A stretch of 64,000 nt of DNA from Vibrio marinisediminis (GCF_014050145.1 NZ_JACFYF010000003.1:62001-126000); one strand, 5' to 3'; counted from the first letter of the stretch, positions 29,454-40,177 are shown. Numbers and translations are program-made. Notes: generated by a model not told the origin, from the letters alone.

Positions 29454-29481
29454 AAAGCCGCAATTAAATTGCGGCTTTTTT
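29454..29481 (+). terminator. obg terminator
   Basis: Stem AAAGCCGCAATT against AATTGCGGCTTT with a T-run (TTTTTT). Classic rho-independent terminator. Confidence 0.9.
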
Positions 29482-29589
29482 ACGTCTAAATTCAAATTGC
29501 GTTTTAAATCAAAGTTATTTGTAGCAAATTTAGTCACAATGTCAGCCCCTCGAATATAGAGCCTTGGTTTAGGGAGTTGTTAAATCAGT

Positions 29590-30357
29590 ATGGATACAAA
29601 GCAAAGGGCTGTGTCGCGCTTAATTGCACAAGCTGGCCAAATGCTACTTGCCCATGGCGCGGAAAGTGCGTTAGTGGGAAGCATCATGGAACGAATCGGA
29701 TTAGCGTGCGGAATGGATGAAGTAGAGGTATCTCTTTCTGCAAGCTCATTGGTTGTTACAACCGTCAACCGTGGACACTGTATAACGACCGCAAGGCGCT
29801 GTGCTGACCGTGGTATTAACATGCGGGTCGTCACGCAAGTTCAGCGCATTTGTATTATGCTTGAACGCGGGATCATTGATGATTATCTCGCCCAGCATAA
29901 ACTGAATCAAATTAGCCCTGAGCGCTACAACCGGTGGTTAGTAGTGGTAATGATTGGTTTGTCTTGTGCGGCTTTTGCCCGTCTTGCTGGAGGGGATTGG
30001 TCAGTATTCAGCATGACATTTGTCGCTTCTGCGGTTGGCATGATTGTTCGCCAAGAAATTGGTCATCGACACTTTAACCCACTACTCAATTTCACTGTAA
30101 CGGCTTTTGTGACAACCGCAATTTCAGTTCAAGCCTACATCTATGATATCGGCAATTTACCTACTTTGGTTATGGCCTCTTCTGTGCTGATGTTGGTTCC
30201 CGGGGTTCCGTTGATTAACTGTGTAGCAGATATGCTCAAAGGTTATGTGAATATAGGCATTGCTCGCTTTGTCATGGCGAGTTTGTTAACGCTGGCAACT
30301 TGCTTGGGGATTATTGCCGCGATGAGTGTGTTTGATGTTTGGGGGTGGTTACTATGA
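29590..30357 (+). CDS. yjjP: ThrE-type exporter, N-terminal subunit (YjjP)
   Basis: A 255-residue protein. The N-terminal half (1-115) is the cytosolic ThrE/DUF1212 domain, with A-H-G-A-E-S-A and V-S-L-S-A-S-S-L-V-V-T, and the C-terminal half has about five membrane spans. In E. coli the YjjP-YjjB pair exports succinate; in other bacteria the fused ThrE exports threonine and serine. Its stop overlaps the YjjB start by ATGA. No close ribosome-binding site is obvious before 29590; GGGAG is 14 bases away. Confidence 0.9.
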   Translation: MDTKQRAVSRLIAQAGQMLLAHGAESALVGSIMERIGLACGMDEVEVSLSASSLVVTTVNRGHCITTARRCADRGINMRVVTQVQRICIMLERGIIDDYLAQHKLNQISPERYNRWLVVVMIGLSCAAFARLAGGDWSVFSMTFVASAVGMIVRQEIGHRHFNPLLNFTVTAFVTTAISVQAYIYDIGNLPTLVMASSVLMLVPGVPLINCVADMLKGYVNIGIARFVMASLLTLATCLGIIAAMSVFDVWGWLL

Positions 30358-30827
30358 CGCTGACGGATTTGCTGATTGGGCTTCTCAATGACATGTTTTT
30401 TGCTTCGATTCCCGCAGTAGGCTTTGCTTTGGTATTTAACGTACCTGTTAAAGCGCTAAAATATTGTGCGCTGGGCGGAGCGATTGGGCATGGTTCGCGT
30501 TATTTGATGATGCATTTTGGTATTCCAATTGAATGGGCGACCTTTTTTGCAGCCACGTTTGTTGGCATGATAGGTGTTCATTGGTCACATAAACTGCTTG
30601 CTCACCCGAAAGTCTTTACTGTTGCCTCTTTGATCCCTATGGTGCCCGGAGTGTATGCGTTTAAAGCAATGATCGCTCTGGTTGAGCTTAACCATCGTGG
30701 TTTTGAGCCGCAATTGTTAGAGATGTTGGCAACCAACTTTTTGAAAGCAATGTTCATCATCGCTGGATTAGCGGTTGGCTTAGCAATGCCAGGCTTGTTA
30801 TTCTACCGTCGTCGTCCGATTGTTTAG
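30354..30827 (+). CDS. yjjB: ThrE-type exporter, C-terminal subunit (YjjB)
   Basis: A 157-residue membrane protein with about four or five spans (M-T-L-T-D-L-L-I-G; H-W-S-H-K-L-L-A-H-P; I-P-M-V-P-G-V-Y-A-F-K-A-M), matching YjjB/DUF3815. A longer reading frame begins at 30339, but the ATG at 30354 overlaps the yjjP stop (ATGA), the usual sign of coupled translation. It forms the second half of the exporter. folA follows 33 bases later. Confidence 0.92.
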   Translation: MTLTDLLIGLLNDMFFASIPAVGFALVFNVPVKALKYCALGGAIGHGSRYLMMHFGIPIEWATFFAATFVGMIGVHWSHKLLAHPKVFTVASLIPMVPGVYAFKAMIALVELNHRGFEPQLLEMLATNFLKAMFIIAGLAVGLAMPGLLFYRRRPIV

Positions 30828-30860
30828 GCGATAAAGCTTAGCGAAAATAGGAATAACATA

Positions 30861-31346
30861 ATGATTATTAGCATGATTGCCGCGATGGCAGACGAGCGTG
30901 TTATTGGCAAAGACAATCAAATGCCGTGGCATTTGCCCGCCGATTTTGCTTGGTTTAAGCGTTGTACATTGGGCAAGCCAGTAGTGATGGGACGTAAAAC
31001 CTATGACTCAATCGGTCGTCCATTACCTGGTCGGCAGAATATTGTTATCAGCCGTGACCATAACCTATCCATCGAGGGTGTGATAACGGTGACGTCAATT
31101 GATCAGGCGCTACAAGTGGCAGGTGATGCTGACGAAGTGATGATTATTGGCGGTGGGGCAATTTACGCGGCTTGCTTGCCACTAGCGAATAAGCTCTACA
31201 TCACGCATATTGAGGCTAAGATTGATGGCGACACGCAATTCCCTGCTTGGGATGATGCTTTTGTTGAGTGCCATTCAGAAAGCTATCTTGCAGATGAAAA
31301 GAATGCCTACGATATGCGCTTTGTGATTTTAGAAAAAAGCATTTAA
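30861..31346 (+). CDS. folA: Dihydrofolate reductase
   Basis: A 161-residue type I DHFR. Visible blocks are I-A-A-M-A-D-E-R-V-I-G-K, the active-site N-Q-M-P-W-H-L-P-A-D-F with the proton-donor Asp, M-G-R-K-T-Y-D-S-I-G-R-P-L-P-G-R, and I-I-G-G-G-A-I-Y. It reduces dihydrofolate with NADPH and is the trimethoprim target. It lies close behind yjjPB and is convergent with apaH, with a hairpin between. Confidence 0.97.
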   Translation: MIISMIAAMADERVIGKDNQMPWHLPADFAWFKRCTLGKPVVMGRKTYDSIGRPLPGRQNIVISRDHNLSIEGVITVTSIDQALQVAGDADEVMIIGGGAIYAACLPLANKLYITHIEAKIDGDTQFPAWDDAFVECHSESYLADEKNAYDMRFVILEKSI

Positions 31347-31352
31347 TTTCAG

Positions 31353-31378
31353 TGGCTGGAGTGACCTCCAGCCATCTT
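31353..31378 (+). terminator. folA/apaH convergent hairpin
   Basis: Stem TGGCTGGAG/CTCCAGCCA with a 4-base loop and TCTTCTTT behind in the plus direction. A moderate terminator for folA. Confidence 0.65.
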
Positions 31379-31380
31379 CT

Positions 31381-32184
31381 TTACAGCGCGGGTTGAACAA
31401 AGAATTGTTTGTCTTCCCAACGTAGCATCGTCAATGAGCCACCCCATACACAGCCAGTATCTAGACCAATTTCAGTACCGCTTGTATGCCCTTCAAGTGC
31501 CGCCCAATGCCCAAATAACACCGTTTTATCGAGTGCAATTCTGCTTGGAAGATCAAACCATGGCATGAGTTGATCATTGTCGATTTCGTTTGGTGGAAGT
31601 TTGCACTCCATATCTAAGCGGGCATCAGCAAAACAAAACCGCATACGAGTAAAGGCATTGATGGTGTAACGGTAACGGTCGATACCTTGTAATTGATCAA
31701 GCCACTGGTCGGGTTGATTGGAATACATGTTCTTAATTAACCAATGCCAATTGTCGCTTTGTAGAATTTGCTCCACTTCTTGAGCGCACGAGCGAGCGGT
31801 AGCTAGATCCCATTGTGGTGAGATACCAGCATGGCACATGACAAATTCATCATGTTCTGCCAATAGGGGTTGATGACGTAGCCACGTCAGTAGTTCATCT
31901 TTATCTGCTGCAGAAAAAATGGCTGCAGTTTGATCTTTCTCTTTAACGCGGTGGATCCCTAAGGAGACAGCAAGTAAGTGGAGATCATGGTTACCCAATA
32001 CGATGCGAGCACTCTCACCAAGTTGTTTAACAAAGCGTAGGGTTTGTAAAGATTTAGGTCCACGCGCGACTAAGTCACCAGCGATCCACAGTTGGTCATG
32101 GGATGGGTTAAATTGGACAGTAGTGAGCAATAGCTTGAGTTCATCAAGGCAGCCCTGTATGTCACCAACAATGTATGTAGCCAC
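31381..32184 (-). CDS. apaH: Diadenosine tetraphosphatase (symmetrical)
   Basis: A 267-residue metallophosphoesterase. Motifs are G-D-I-Q-G-C (7-12), G-D-L-V-A-R-G-P (about 36-43), L-G-N-H-D-L-H-L (about 63-70), and H-A-G-I-S-P-Q. It splits Ap4A to ADP and removes Np4 caps from RNA 5' ends. Last gene of the lptD-surA-pdxA-ksgA-apaG-apaH order, 9 bases after apaG. Confidence 0.97.
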   Translation of the reverse strand: MATYIVGDIQGCLDELKLLLTTVQFNPSHDQLWIAGDLVARGPKSLQTLRFVKQLGESARIVLGNHDLHLLAVSLGIHRVKEKDQTAAIFSAADKDELLTWLRHQPLLAEHDEFVMCHAGISPQWDLATARSCAQEVEQILQSDNWHWLIKNMYSNQPDQWLDQLQGIDRYRYTINAFTRMRFCFADARLDMECKLPPNEIDNDQLMPWFDLPSRIALDKTVLFGHWAALEGHTSGTEIGLDTGCVWGGSLTMLRWEDKQFFVQPAL

Positions 32185-32193
32185 TGAGTTTTC

Positions 32194-32574
32194 CTAGTTT
32201 AAAATATTGGGGATAGCGAGGCTAAACGGTTCTATTTCGGCACTAAATTCCTGACCTTTACTGTCTAACATGATGTAGTGTCCTTGCATCACGCCTACCG
32301 GAGTTTCAATCGCGGTACCGCTGGTATAAGTGTACTCATCGTTGCCTTCAATAAAGGGCTGCTGACCGACCACACCTTCACCTTCTATGGCGAGTTTCTT
32401 GCCGTTTGCATCGGTAATGAGCCACCGACGGCTGATCAATTGCACGGTTTCGGTGCTGAGGTTTTTGATGGTAATGAGGTAAGCAAAGATGTATCGATTG
32501 GAGTCTGGATCCGATTGTTCAGCAATGTATCGGCTATGAACTTGGATTTTTATACAAGGTTGAGATATATCCAT
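32194..32574 (-). CDS. apaG: ApaG protein
   Basis: A 126-residue fibronectin-like protein: [31 protein letters not shown], and G-V-M-Q-G-H-Y near the end. The frame opens seven codons earlier, but the ATG at 32574 has a GAGGAG site and matches the E. coli start (M-D-x-S-x-P-C). Cytosolic; biochemical role poorly known although linked to cobalt and magnesium resistance. Separated from ksgA by a hairpin terminator, so apaGH may be expressed at a lower level or from its own promoter. Confidence 0.95.
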   Translation of the reverse strand: MDISQPCIKIQVHSRYIAEQSDPDSNRYIFAYLITIKNLSTETVQLISRRWLITDANGKKLAIEGEGVVGQQPFIEGNDEYTYTSGTAIETPVGVMQGHYIMLDSKGQEFSAEIEPFSLAIPNILN

Positions 32575-32593
32575 ATAAGCTCCTCGTACAGTC

Positions 32594-32622
32594 AAAAGAA
32601 AAGGGCGCTAATGCGCCCTTAA
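32594..32622 (-). terminator. Hairpin terminator between ksgA and apaG
   Basis: On the minus strand, stem AAGGGCGC/GCGCCCTT with loop ATTA and TTCTTTTG behind. Likely partial terminator inside the long operon. Confidence 0.7.
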
Positions 32623-32628
32623 AGTCAA

Positions 32629-33435
32629 TTATTCGTGGTTTGCATCCAACCAGTTTGCCATCGCAACAAATTGCTCAAGCGTTAGGTTTTCTGGACGCAG
32701 TGCAGGGTTAATCCCTAACTCTTCTAACGTTTCTGTACTAAGCAGAGACTTGTAGCAGTTACGTACGGTCTTACGACGTTGGTTAAAGCCTTCGCGGCAT
32801 ACTCGCTCTAGCCACTTTAAGCTAGTCGCTGGATGCGGTAGTGTTTCATATGGCATTAAACGAACAACCGCTGATTCTACTTTTGGCGGCGGAACAAATG
32901 CTGTTGGTGGCACTTCTAGTACAGGTACAACCTTACAGAAGTATTGCGCCATGACTGTTAGTCGACCGTATGCTTTGCTACCTGGTCCCGCTGCTAGACG
33001 GTTTACCACTTCTTTTTGCAACATAAAGTGCATGTCTTGAATATCCGCGTGGAATTCAAACAAGTGGAACATCAACGGTGTCGAGATGTTGTATGGCAAG
33101 TTACCAAAGATACGCAGCTTGTTGTTTGGTTTAACCAATTGTGCGAAGTCGAAGCGCATTGCATCGCCTTCGTGAATTGTTAGCTTATCTGCTAGCTCTG
33201 GGTGGTTACGCAGACGCTCAGCAAGATCTCGGTCAAGCTCGATAACGGTGAACTTATCCACTTCACGACCAACAGGCTCAGTGATAGCACCAAGACCCGG
33301 ACCGATCTCAACCAGGTTCTGCCCTGGAAGTGGATTGATGGCGGAAACAATACCATCAATAATATAAGGGTCGTTTAGGAAGTTTTGACCAAAACGTTTA
33401 CGCGCTTTGTGTCCTAGATGGACATCATTTCTCAT
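32629..33435 (-). CDS. rsmA: 16S rRNA dimethyladenosine transferase (KsgA/RsmA)
   Basis: A 268-residue methyltransferase that dimethylates A1518 and A1519 of 16S rRNA. The SAM motif [11 protein letters not shown] is near 42-52, and the catalytic N-L-P-Y-N-I-S near 113-119. The C-terminal part has the [10 protein letters not shown] block. Start ATG overlaps the pdxA stop by 4 bases (ATGA). Confidence 0.98.
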   Translation of the reverse strand: MRNDVHLGHKARKRFGQNFLNDPYIIDGIVSAINPLPGQNLVEIGPGLGAITEPVGREVDKFTVIELDRDLAERLRNHPELADKLTIHEGDAMRFDFAQLVKPNNKLRIFGNLPYNISTPLMFHLFEFHADIQDMHFMLQKEVVNRLAAGPGSKAYGRLTVMAQYFCKVVPVLEVPPTAFVPPPKVESAVVRLMPYETLPHPATSLKWLERVCREGFNQRRKTVRNCYKSLLSTETLEELGINPALRPENLTLEQFVAMANWLDANHE

Positions 33436-34421
33436 TGTTTCTTCTCTACTAAATCTATTGCGTGCGCCAATGCTGTTCGGAAGCTCCCTGTATCCGCTAG
33501 ACCGGTACCGGCGAGATCAAGTGCTGTACCGTGGTCCACCGATGTCCGAATAAATGGTAGGCCCAGAGTGATATTCACTGAACGGCCAAATCCTTTGTAT
33601 TTTAGCACGGGAAGTACTTGGTCATGATACATACCTAATACGGCATCAGCATCTTGTAAGTACTTTTCGTTAAAAATGGTGTCAGCTGGAAGCGGACCGA
33701 TCAGGTTAATATTCTTATCCTGTTTAATACGCTCTAATGTTGGCGTAATGGTCTCAATTTCTTCTCTGCCTAAACAGCCATCTTCCCCTGCGTGAGGATT
33801 AAGCCCGCAAACATAGATGTTTGGCTGACGAATAGCAAATTTTTCTACTAAATCGGTATGTAAAATATCAATGATTTTTTCTAGACGCTCTGCCGTTACC
33901 GCTTTAGAAACGTAAGCCAGTGGGATATGTGTGGTAACAAGTGCTACGCGTAACCCCTCTGTTGCCAGCATCATAACCACTAAGGGTGTATTTGATTTTT
34001 CGGCAAAAAATTCAGTGTGACCACTAAATGCGACGCCTGCTCGGTTAATCACCCCTTTGTGTACAGGGCCGGTTACCACGGCATCAAATTCACCGCTCAT
34101 ACAACCGTTGGTCGCGCGCTCAAGTGTTTGCAGTACGTAATGACCATTGGCTTCGTTGAGCTGACCAATTTCGACGGCTTGTGCAACAGGGACATGGTCG
34201 ACAATCAATGAGCCAGCTTGTTGTTTCTCAATGGGCAGGGTTGCATCGTAATCATGCAGTGTTACCTCAATACCAAGTTGCTTAGCACGTTCAGCCAGCA
34301 TGGCTTTATCAGCACAAACGATGATTTGGTGATCCCAGCCTTCTTTAGAAAGAGCTAAGACCAAATCTGGACCGATACCAGCAGGTTCACCTGCGGTAAC
34401 TACAATTCGTTTAATTGTCAT
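33432..34421 (-). CDS. pdxA: 4-hydroxythreonine-4-phosphate dehydrogenase
   Basis: A 329-residue PdxA of the vitamin B6 (PLP) pathway. Signature blocks are [11 protein letters not shown], the metal site T-G-H-T-E-F/S-G-H-T-E, and [19 protein letters not shown] follows. Overlaps surA by 11 bases and ksgA by 4, typical of the conserved surA-pdxA-ksgA block. Confidence 0.98.
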   Translation of the reverse strand: MTIKRIVVTAGEPAGIGPDLVLALSKEGWDHQIIVCADKAMLAERAKQLGIEVTLHDYDATLPIEKQQAGSLIVDHVPVAQAVEIGQLNEANGHYVLQTLERATNGCMSGEFDAVVTGPVHKGVINRAGVAFSGHTEFFAEKSNTPLVVMMLATEGLRVALVTTHIPLAYVSKAVTAERLEKIIDILHTDLVEKFAIRQPNIYVCGLNPHAGEDGCLGREEIETITPTLERIKQDKNINLIGPLPADTIFNEKYLQDADAVLGMYHDQVLPVLKYKGFGRSVNITLGLPFIRTSVDHGTALDLAGTGLADTGSFRTALAHAIDLVEKKQ

Positions 34422-35706
34422 TTTGCTGATCCTTCACCATTTCAACGTAAGCGGATGCACGAATTTCTTGTAACCATGTGCTTACTTCCTCGTTGAATTT
34501 ACGATTGAACAGGATGCGATAAGCTTTGTTTTTCATTGCAGAGTCGGTACGGTCGACTTCGCGACGATCCATGACTTCGACAATATGCCAACCGTGAACG
34601 GTTTTAAAAGGTGCACTAATTTGACCGACGGCAAGCGTATCAACTTGGTGTTTAAACTCAGGTACGTAAAGATCAGAGGTTTGGTAGCCAAGGTTGCCAT
34701 CTTGGGCTGCTGAACCAGGGTCTTGGCTATACTGCTGTGCCAGTTCACCAAAGGTTGCTTCGCCGGCATTGATTTGGCGAACAATCTCGTTGAGCTGCTT
34801 CTGCACACCTTCATCACTTAAAATTACCGTTGGTTTAATCAATATATGACGAGCATTAACTTCTGTTACTGCAACGGTTTCAAGACCTTTTACGTCTTCA
34901 ATTTTTAAGATATGAAAGCCGACACCGCTACCAAATGGACCAATGATACTGCCTTTGTTTTGCAGTTTGATTTGGTCTGCAAAAATGGTTGGCATCTCTT
35001 CTTTGCGCATCCAACCCCAATCACCACCTTGTAGGGCTTTCGGACCTTTGGAGTAGGCGTAAGCCAGTTTCTCAAAATTTTCACCAGCTTTCAGCTTCTG
35101 AACCAGTTCATTGGCAAGAGCTTGAGCTTCCGCTTTGTCTTCACCGTCGCCGACACGTAATTGGATATGACCAATTTTGTATTGAACGGTAGCGTTGGTT
35201 TCATTGGCAAGTACTTCAGCTAAATTATCCACTTCGGCGGGAAGAATGTTAACTCGACGACGAACGAGTGTATTACGAGCTTCGCTGGCTGCAATTTCTT
35301 TGCGCACTTGTTCGCGAAATTCTGGGTAGCTAATGCCTTCTTCACCAATCGATGTGATCAGTTGTTCGACGGTTTGATTATTGTTTTTTGCAATATCATC
35401 AATGGCACTATTTAGGCGACTATCATCAATACGAACGCCAATACGCTCCGCTTCTTGCTGTTGAATCGTTTCGAGAATTAACTTCTCTTCTACTTGCTCA
35501 ACCAATACATCTTGTGCAGGCAGTGACTTGCCGCTTTTCTTGGCATTGATTGTTAGAGTTTTAAGTGCAGTATCAATGTCGCTTTGTAGGACGACACCGT
35601 CATTAACAATAATTGCCACTTTGTCCATTTCGACCACATTGGCATTGGCTGCACCGATATGGCATGCCGCTACAAGGGTAAGCAGCGTCGTTTTCCAAGT
35701 ATTCAT
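34411..35706 (-). CDS. surA: Periplasmic chaperone/peptidyl-prolyl isomerase SurA
   Basis: A 431-residue periplasmic protein. The signal peptide is about residues 1-23 (cut after A-N-A). The N-domain contains [14 protein letters not shown]; two parvulin domains start at about 175 (I-G-H-I-Q-L-R-V) and 288 (N-A-R-H-I-L-I-K-P), followed by a C-terminal helix. It escorts outer-membrane proteins, LptD among them. ATG at 35706 with AAGGG is the start; the frame opens one TTG codon earlier. Confidence 0.97.
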   Translation of the reverse strand: MNTWKTTLLTLVAACHIGAANANVVEMDKVAIIVNDGVVLQSDIDTALKTLTINAKKSGKSLPAQDVLVEQVEEKLILETIQQQEAERIGVRIDDSRLNSAIDDIAKNNNQTVEQLITSIGEEGISYPEFREQVRKEIAASEARNTLVRRRVNILPAEVDNLAEVLANETNATVQYKIGHIQLRVGDGEDKAEAQALANELVQKLKAGENFEKLAYAYSKGPKALQGGDWGWMRKEEMPTIFADQIKLQNKGSIIGPFGSGVGFHILKIEDVKGLETVAVTEVNARHILIKPTVILSDEGVQKQLNEIVRQINAGEATFGELAQQYSQDPGSAAQDGNLGYQTSDLYVPEFKHQVDTLAVGQISAPFKTVHGWHIVEVMDRREVDRTDSAMKNKAYRILFNRKFNEEVSTWLQEIRASAYVEMVKDQQNDN

Positions 35707-35753
35707 CAATAACCCTTAGATGTTTGCCAGCTCAAATGAGCTGGCTTGAAAAA

Positions 35754-38141
35754 TTAGTTGTTTAAGAAGAATGGGCGTCCGTAACCCAAAGAGTTACTGC
35801 CGTTGTCGTTTTCAGACAGTCCAGAGCCTGTACCCATGTTGGTACCAAAACCAACAATACCAAAGTTGATACTGAAGTTGTTTTCGTAGTCTGCAGTAGC
35901 ATTCGGGTAGTTTGAAAAGCCAGGTTCAGGGCTCCAACCACGTAATTGGTTGCTGTAGGTGAAACCGATGTACCAACAGTCATCGATGTAGTTAATGCGA
36001 GCGAGCCATTCAATCGATTGATCTGTGGTTAAATCGTAAAAATACTGTGCGCTTGCGTTCCAATTTCGTGAGAAGGTATAACCAGTTAAAAGACCAGCTT
36101 GAGAGATACCGTCTCGGGTGATGCCATCAATACCGTTATTAGCATCGATACTTTCTAAGTCTACGGTTTGCTCTATATAGCTCTTGGTTACATAGCGGTA
36201 GTTACCTTGAATATAGCCTTTGTTAAAGCGGTATTCTAAGGTGCTGTTGCTGATTTGCATTTCGCTAGAGTCAACGTCGTATTGAACCCCACCGTGGTAG
36301 AACAGGTAGTCAGAGAAGTTAAAGTCCATCTCAACAGCCCAAGCTGAATAGCTGGTTGAATCAGGGTCAGAGTCAAGAGTATTAGAGTCTGAGTTCTTGG
36401 TTGATTTATCTAAGTAGAAAATCTGACCAAACGAGATATTTAATCGTTCTTTGTACATATCATCAAAGAAACGAGTGGAAGCACCATAGCTAAACTGGTT
36501 TGCAGCGGCAATTCTATCAACACCACTGTATTTACGACTGCGGAATAGACCGTAGTAATCCGTTTGTAGCAGTGTCGTATCGTAGAGATAGATATCTGAT
36601 TGATCTTCTTTCGGCACGTACAAGTACTGAACCTGCGGCTCTAAGGTTTGAGTGTAACCGCCCAAGACATAGCTATTACGCTCCAGAACGATCCCAGCAT
36701 GGGTTCTAAATTCTGGAATCACACGAGTCACGCTCTCTTTCAGGTTGTATCTATCATACTGTGAGTCGTTTAGGTCAATCCCATCCAAGTCTTGCTGATA
36801 ATTGGTACCCAAAATGCGCGCTTCAGTTGTCCACGAACCCCAGGTTGTGCTGATAGGAATGGTGATTCCTGGCTCAACATGGATGCGAGTCGCAGATGGC
36901 TTCGACTTGTCATCAGTATCAAATCGAGATACGTGGCTGACAACATCAAAGTCTAAATATGGTGTTAATGCAGGCGAGTAATAATTAAACGAGAGCTGTG
37001 GCAATATGCGGTATGGCAGGCTGCCCTCTTCAGTTAATACTTGGAAGTCTCGCGCCAGTAAAGTGGCATCCCAATTGTGCGTACGGTACTGGAACTCGCC
37101 TTCTTGGATGAGTTGACCATCTTCACGTTTACCGATGTTCGAGTCGATATCGGTAAAGTAATTAATATCGCTTACTTTTGAGTAATCGATATGGAATTTC
37201 CAGTTTTGCTGGTAGATACCGTCATGGGTGTATTGCATTGCCCAGCGGTCGCCTTGCTCAGGATATTTCTGATCGTCTGGCAGGTATTCAGATTCGACCT
37301 GACCTTGACCTAACTCACTCAAGTAACGGAACTTACTGTTTAGCTGTGTCCCGCGTTTTTCCATGTACTTTAGCGTGGTTTCCAAATCGTAGTTTGGTGC
37401 CAAGTTCCAGTAGATTGGCACTTCAAATTCAATACCATCGCTTGAACCATAGGAGACTGTAGGGTAAAGGAAACCCGTCTTACGAGTATCGCCAATTGGA
37501 ACGGTTAGGTACGGAAGGTAAAAAATAGGCACGCTTTGCACTTCAAAGCGAGGATTGAAGAAAGTCGCTTCTTCTTCGTCTTGATCAATCTCAATGCTTG
37601 ATGCTGACATGCGCCATGAATTATCACCTTCAGGACACGAGGTCAGTGAGCCATCTTCTATTTCATAGATCGCTTTACCTGTTTTGGACACATAGGCTGC
37701 TTCACCGCGCCCTGGTTCACACAGAAACTCGTATTTGGTGTTATTCAGTTCAACGTATTCGGTATTGAGGTTATTCACCGCTTTATCGGACAGCGTTTTT
37801 ACCTGCCCATCGCTGAACATAACATTACCTTCTGCCACCACCACATTGTCCTTTTGGTGGAGGGTCACGCTGTCAGCCTGCATACGCTTTTTGCCTTGTA
37901 CAACAACGACATTACCGCTATAAGTGGCTTTGTCACCATTTACGCCTTCAAGGCTATCAGCTTCGACCGTGATCGGCTGCTGATTTGGGTTTTCTGCATC
38001 AGGTTGGTCGATCAAGCATTGATCTATAGCGGGCAGTTCCTGCACACTATTGTCTACTAAGGCTTCATTGGCTTGAATCTGAGGTGCAAATAGTGATGCA
38101 CTGATTGAAGCGGCTAGTAACGTACGTGGAAAACGTGACAT
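35754..38141 (-). CDS. lptD: LPS-assembly outer membrane protein LptD
   Basis: A 795-residue LptD (E. coli 784). The signal peptide ends near residue 24 (I-Q-A/N-E). The periplasmic OstA/LptA-like domain (about 50-190) has [12 protein letters not shown] and two Cys in the mature N-terminal part, and the long C-terminal beta-barrel contains the later Cys in D-D-C-W-Y. It inserts LPS in the outer leaflet with LptE. First gene of the operon running to apaH, 47 bases before surA. A sigma-E-like promoter candidate lies 100-130 bases upstream. Confidence 0.96.
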   Translation of the reverse strand: MSRFPRTLLAASISASLFAPQIQANEALVDNSVQELPAIDQCLIDQPDAENPNQQPITVEADSLEGVNGDKATYSGNVVVVQGKKRMQADSVTLHQKDNVVVAEGNVMFSDGQVKTLSDKAVNNLNTEYVELNNTKYEFLCEPGRGEAAYVSKTGKAIYEIEDGSLTSCPEGDNSWRMSASSIEIDQDEEEATFFNPRFEVQSVPIFYLPYLTVPIGDTRKTGFLYPTVSYGSSDGIEFEVPIYWNLAPNYDLETTLKYMEKRGTQLNSKFRYLSELGQGQVESEYLPDDQKYPEQGDRWAMQYTHDGIYQQNWKFHIDYSKVSDINYFTDIDSNIGKREDGQLIQEGEFQYRTHNWDATLLARDFQVLTEEGSLPYRILPQLSFNYYSPALTPYLDFDVVSHVSRFDTDDKSKPSATRIHVEPGITIPISTTWGSWTTEARILGTNYQQDLDGIDLNDSQYDRYNLKESVTRVIPEFRTHAGIVLERNSYVLGGYTQTLEPQVQYLYVPKEDQSDIYLYDTTLLQTDYYGLFRSRKYSGVDRIAAANQFSYGASTRFFDDMYKERLNISFGQIFYLDKSTKNSDSNTLDSDPDSTSYSAWAVEMDFNFSDYLFYHGGVQYDVDSSEMQISNSTLEYRFNKGYIQGNYRYVTKSYIEQTVDLESIDANNGIDGITRDGISQAGLLTGYTFSRNWNASAQYFYDLTTDQSIEWLARINYIDDCWYIGFTYSNQLRGWSPEPGFSNYPNATADYENNFSINFGIVGFGTNMGTGSGLSENDNGSNSLGYGRPFFLNN

Positions 38142-38243
38142 CGAGTTTTACTATCCTGTTGAACTTGATAAATTCGGTGAATAACTACCGAACAAAGAAT
38201 AAAACGGTCTTTATCATAAAGGAATTTAAACCATCCGGCACTA

Positions 38244-38271
38244 TCAGACCGCGTAACGATGAAAAAATTCA
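38244..38271 (-). promoter_or_regulatory. Sigma-E-like promoter candidate for lptD operon
   Basis: Minus strand: TGAATTT, 16 bases, TCTGA. The E. coli sigma-E consensus is about GGAACTT-N16-TCTGA; the -10 part is exact and the -35 part is weak. E. coli lptD-surA is sigma-E controlled, which is why I note it. Low confidence. Confidence 0.35.
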
Positions 38272-38288
38272 TAGATTGAGAGCACATA

Positions 38289-39137
38289 ATGCATATTTTT
38301 GGCAAAATCCTTGGCACTTTTTTTGGCTTTCTATTTGGTGGCCTATTTGGTGCTGTATTTGGTCTTTTTCTTGGCCACCAGTTTGATAAAGCACGCCGAT
38401 TGCAGCAAGCTGGCTTTCGTTCTTCGCCATTTGGTGGTGGACCAAGCCAAGCGCAACGACAAGAAGAGTTTTTTAAAGCCGCCTTTGCTGTTATGGGGCA
38501 CGTAGCAAAAGCGAAAGGACAAGTAACGAAAGAAGAGATTCAGCTCGCAAGTACCATGATGGATCGTATGAATCTCCATGGCGAACTGCGTACTGCGGCT
38601 CAAGAGGCATTTCGTGAAGGCAAATCATCCGACTTTCCGCTTGATGATGTATTAGCACGAGTAAAAATATCGTCTGGTGGTCGCTTTGACTTATTGCAGT
38701 TTTTCTTAGAACTACAGATTTCTGCGGCTTTTGCGGATGGAAGTCTTCACCCAAGTGAACGCGATGTATTGCACCGTATTGCTGAAAAATTGGGATTCTC
38801 TGCGCAGCAACTTGAACAGCGTTTACGTATGCAAGAAGCCGCTTTCCGCTTCCAGCATGGTGGTTTTGGTGGGCAAGGAGGTCAGCAACAATCAGGCAGT
38901 TGGCAACAAGCACCGTCTGCAAACCAGTTAAGTGATGCTTATAAGGTTTTGGGTGTTGATGAAGACACCGATTCTAAAGTGTTGAAACGCGCTTACCGTA
39001 AGTTGATGAATGAACACCATCCAGACAAACTAATGGCAAAAGGTTTACCGCCAGAAATGATGAACGTAGCGAAAGAGAAATCGCAAGAGATCCAAAATGC
39101 TTACGATCTGATTAAGAAAGTGAAAGGCTTTAAATAG
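38289..39137 (+). CDS. djlA: Co-chaperone DjlA
   Basis: A 282-residue membrane-anchored J-protein. The N-terminal membrane span (about 8-28, L-G-T-F-F-G-F-L-F-G-G-L-F-G-A) is typical of DjlA, a TerB-like helical domain follows (about 60-180), and the J domain is at the C-terminus with H-P-D-K-L (about 252-256). It stimulates DnaK and is tied to capsule/stress signalling in E. coli. Divergent from lptD as in E. coli and Vibrio. Confidence 0.97.
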   Translation: MHIFGKILGTFFGFLFGGLFGAVFGLFLGHQFDKARRLQQAGFRSSPFGGGPSQAQRQEEFFKAAFAVMGHVAKAKGQVTKEEIQLASTMMDRMNLHGELRTAAQEAFREGKSSDFPLDDVLARVKISSGGRFDLLQFFLELQISAAFADGSLHPSERDVLHRIAEKLGFSAQQLEQRLRMQEAAFRFQHGGFGGQGGQQQSGSWQQAPSANQLSDAYKVLGVDEDTDSKVLKRAYRKLMNEHHPDKLMAKGLPPEMMNVAKEKSQEIQNAYDLIKKVKGFK

Positions 39138-39153
39138 GTTAATGGTGATTTAG

Positions 39154-39187
39154 AAAAAGAAGGCGAGCATATGCTCGCCTTCTTTTT
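39154..39187 (+). terminator. Bidirectional djlA/ridA terminator
   Basis: Near-perfect palindrome AAAAAGAAGGCGAGCAT/ATGCTCGCCTTCTTTTT at convergent ends of djlA and ridA. Confidence 0.92.
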
Positions 39188-39198
39188 CAATAGTGTGC

Positions 39199-39588
39199 TT
39201 ATTTGCGAACCGCAATGGCTTCAATCTCGATACCTACATCTTTAGGTAAGCGAGCGACTTCAACACAAGATCGGGCAGGGTAGTGCGCGACGTTATGCTC
39301 ATCAAAGAATTCACCATAGGCTTGGTTTACCGTAGCAAAATCGTTGAGATCCTTTACAAATACCGTCATTTTTACGATATCAGTGACACCCAGTCCTGAT
39401 GCTTCTACTACCGCTTTTACGTTTTCTAATGATTGACGAGCTTGAACTGCGATATCGGCAGAGATTTCACCAGTTACTGGGTTGACTGGAATTTGTCCAG
39501 AAGTCATTACCATGTTGCCTAGATCAACACCTTGAACATAAGGACCGATAGCAGCGGGTGCTGCTTCTGTGTGAAGAACTGTAGTCAT
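39199..39588 (-). CDS. ridA: RidA family enamine/imine deaminase
   Basis: A 129-residue YjgF/RidA protein: G-P-Y-V-Q-G-V, T-S-G-Q-I-P, Q-A-R-Q-S-L-E-N-V, and the C-terminal P-A-R-S-C-V-E-V-A-R-L-P, with the conserved active-site Arg. It hydrolyses reactive 2-aminoacrylate and related imines. Found 127 bases after pyrI on the same strand, the usual Vibrio order. Confidence 0.96.
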   Translation of the reverse strand: MTTVLHTEAAPAAIGPYVQGVDLGNMVMTSGQIPVNPVTGEISADIAVQARQSLENVKAVVEASGLGVTDIVKMTVFVKDLNDFATVNQAYGEFFDEHNVAHYPARSCVEVARLPKDVGIEIEAIAVRK

Positions 39589-39715
39589 GTGACGTTTCCC
39601 ATTGTTTTAATTGAAATAAAGCACGCAGTTTGCCTTGTATAAAATAGCGGGTAAATAGCCACGTACCTCACTTTTGTAAGGTACTTGGCTAGCTTGATTA
39701 ATTAGATTTCTTTGC

Positions 39716-40177
39716 TTAGCGCTCGGTCACAATTTCTCGAGAGAATACTTTCTCACAATATTTGCACTTTAAGCGAACGTCGTTGTTTTTCTCAAACACT
39801 CTAAAGCTACTCTCTACTGGTTCCCCATGAGTGATGCAGTTTGAGTTAGGGCACTCAAAAACATTATTCACCTGTTCAGGAAGATCCAAGGCGAGCTTTC
39901 TAACAACCTGATAGTTTTCAATTTGGTTTACTGTCGCGTGCGGGGCATAAAGCGCTAACTTACTTGCTTGATCTTCATTGATGAATACGTTTTCAATTTT
40001 CAGTAGATCTTTATGACCAAGCGCCGAGGATGGCAGATTAAGCCCTACCGTCACACGTTGATTGGTTTTATCCATGCTAAATAGCTTCAGTACTTTAATA
40101 CCAACTTGCGCAGGAATATGGTCGATTACAGTTCCGTTTTTAATTGCCTCTACCTGCAATTGAGTTTCTTTAGCCAT
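39716..40177 (-). CDS. pyrI: Aspartate carbamoyltransferase regulatory chain
   Basis: A 153-residue PyrI. The N-terminal allosteric domain has [13 protein letters not shown], and the C-terminal zinc domain has the four Cys ligands C-P-N-S-N-C and C-K-Y-C. It binds CTP/ATP and bridges PyrB trimers. Located 15 bases after pyrB in the same mRNA. Confidence 0.98.
   Translation of the reverse strand: MAKETQLQVEAIKNGTVIDHIPAQVGIKVLKLFSMDKTNQRVTVGLNLPSSALGHKDLLKIENVFINEDQASKLALYAPHATVNQIENYQVVRKLALDLPEQVNNVFECPNSNCITHGEPVESSFRVFEKNNDVRLKCKYCEKVFSREIVTER

Noticed and set aside
32278-32622. 114-codon frame antisense to apaG
   Set aside because: Shadow of a confidently identified gene with biased codon positions.
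38491-38922. 143-codon frame antisense to djlA
   Set aside because: Complete overlap with a well-supported gene; no start signals.
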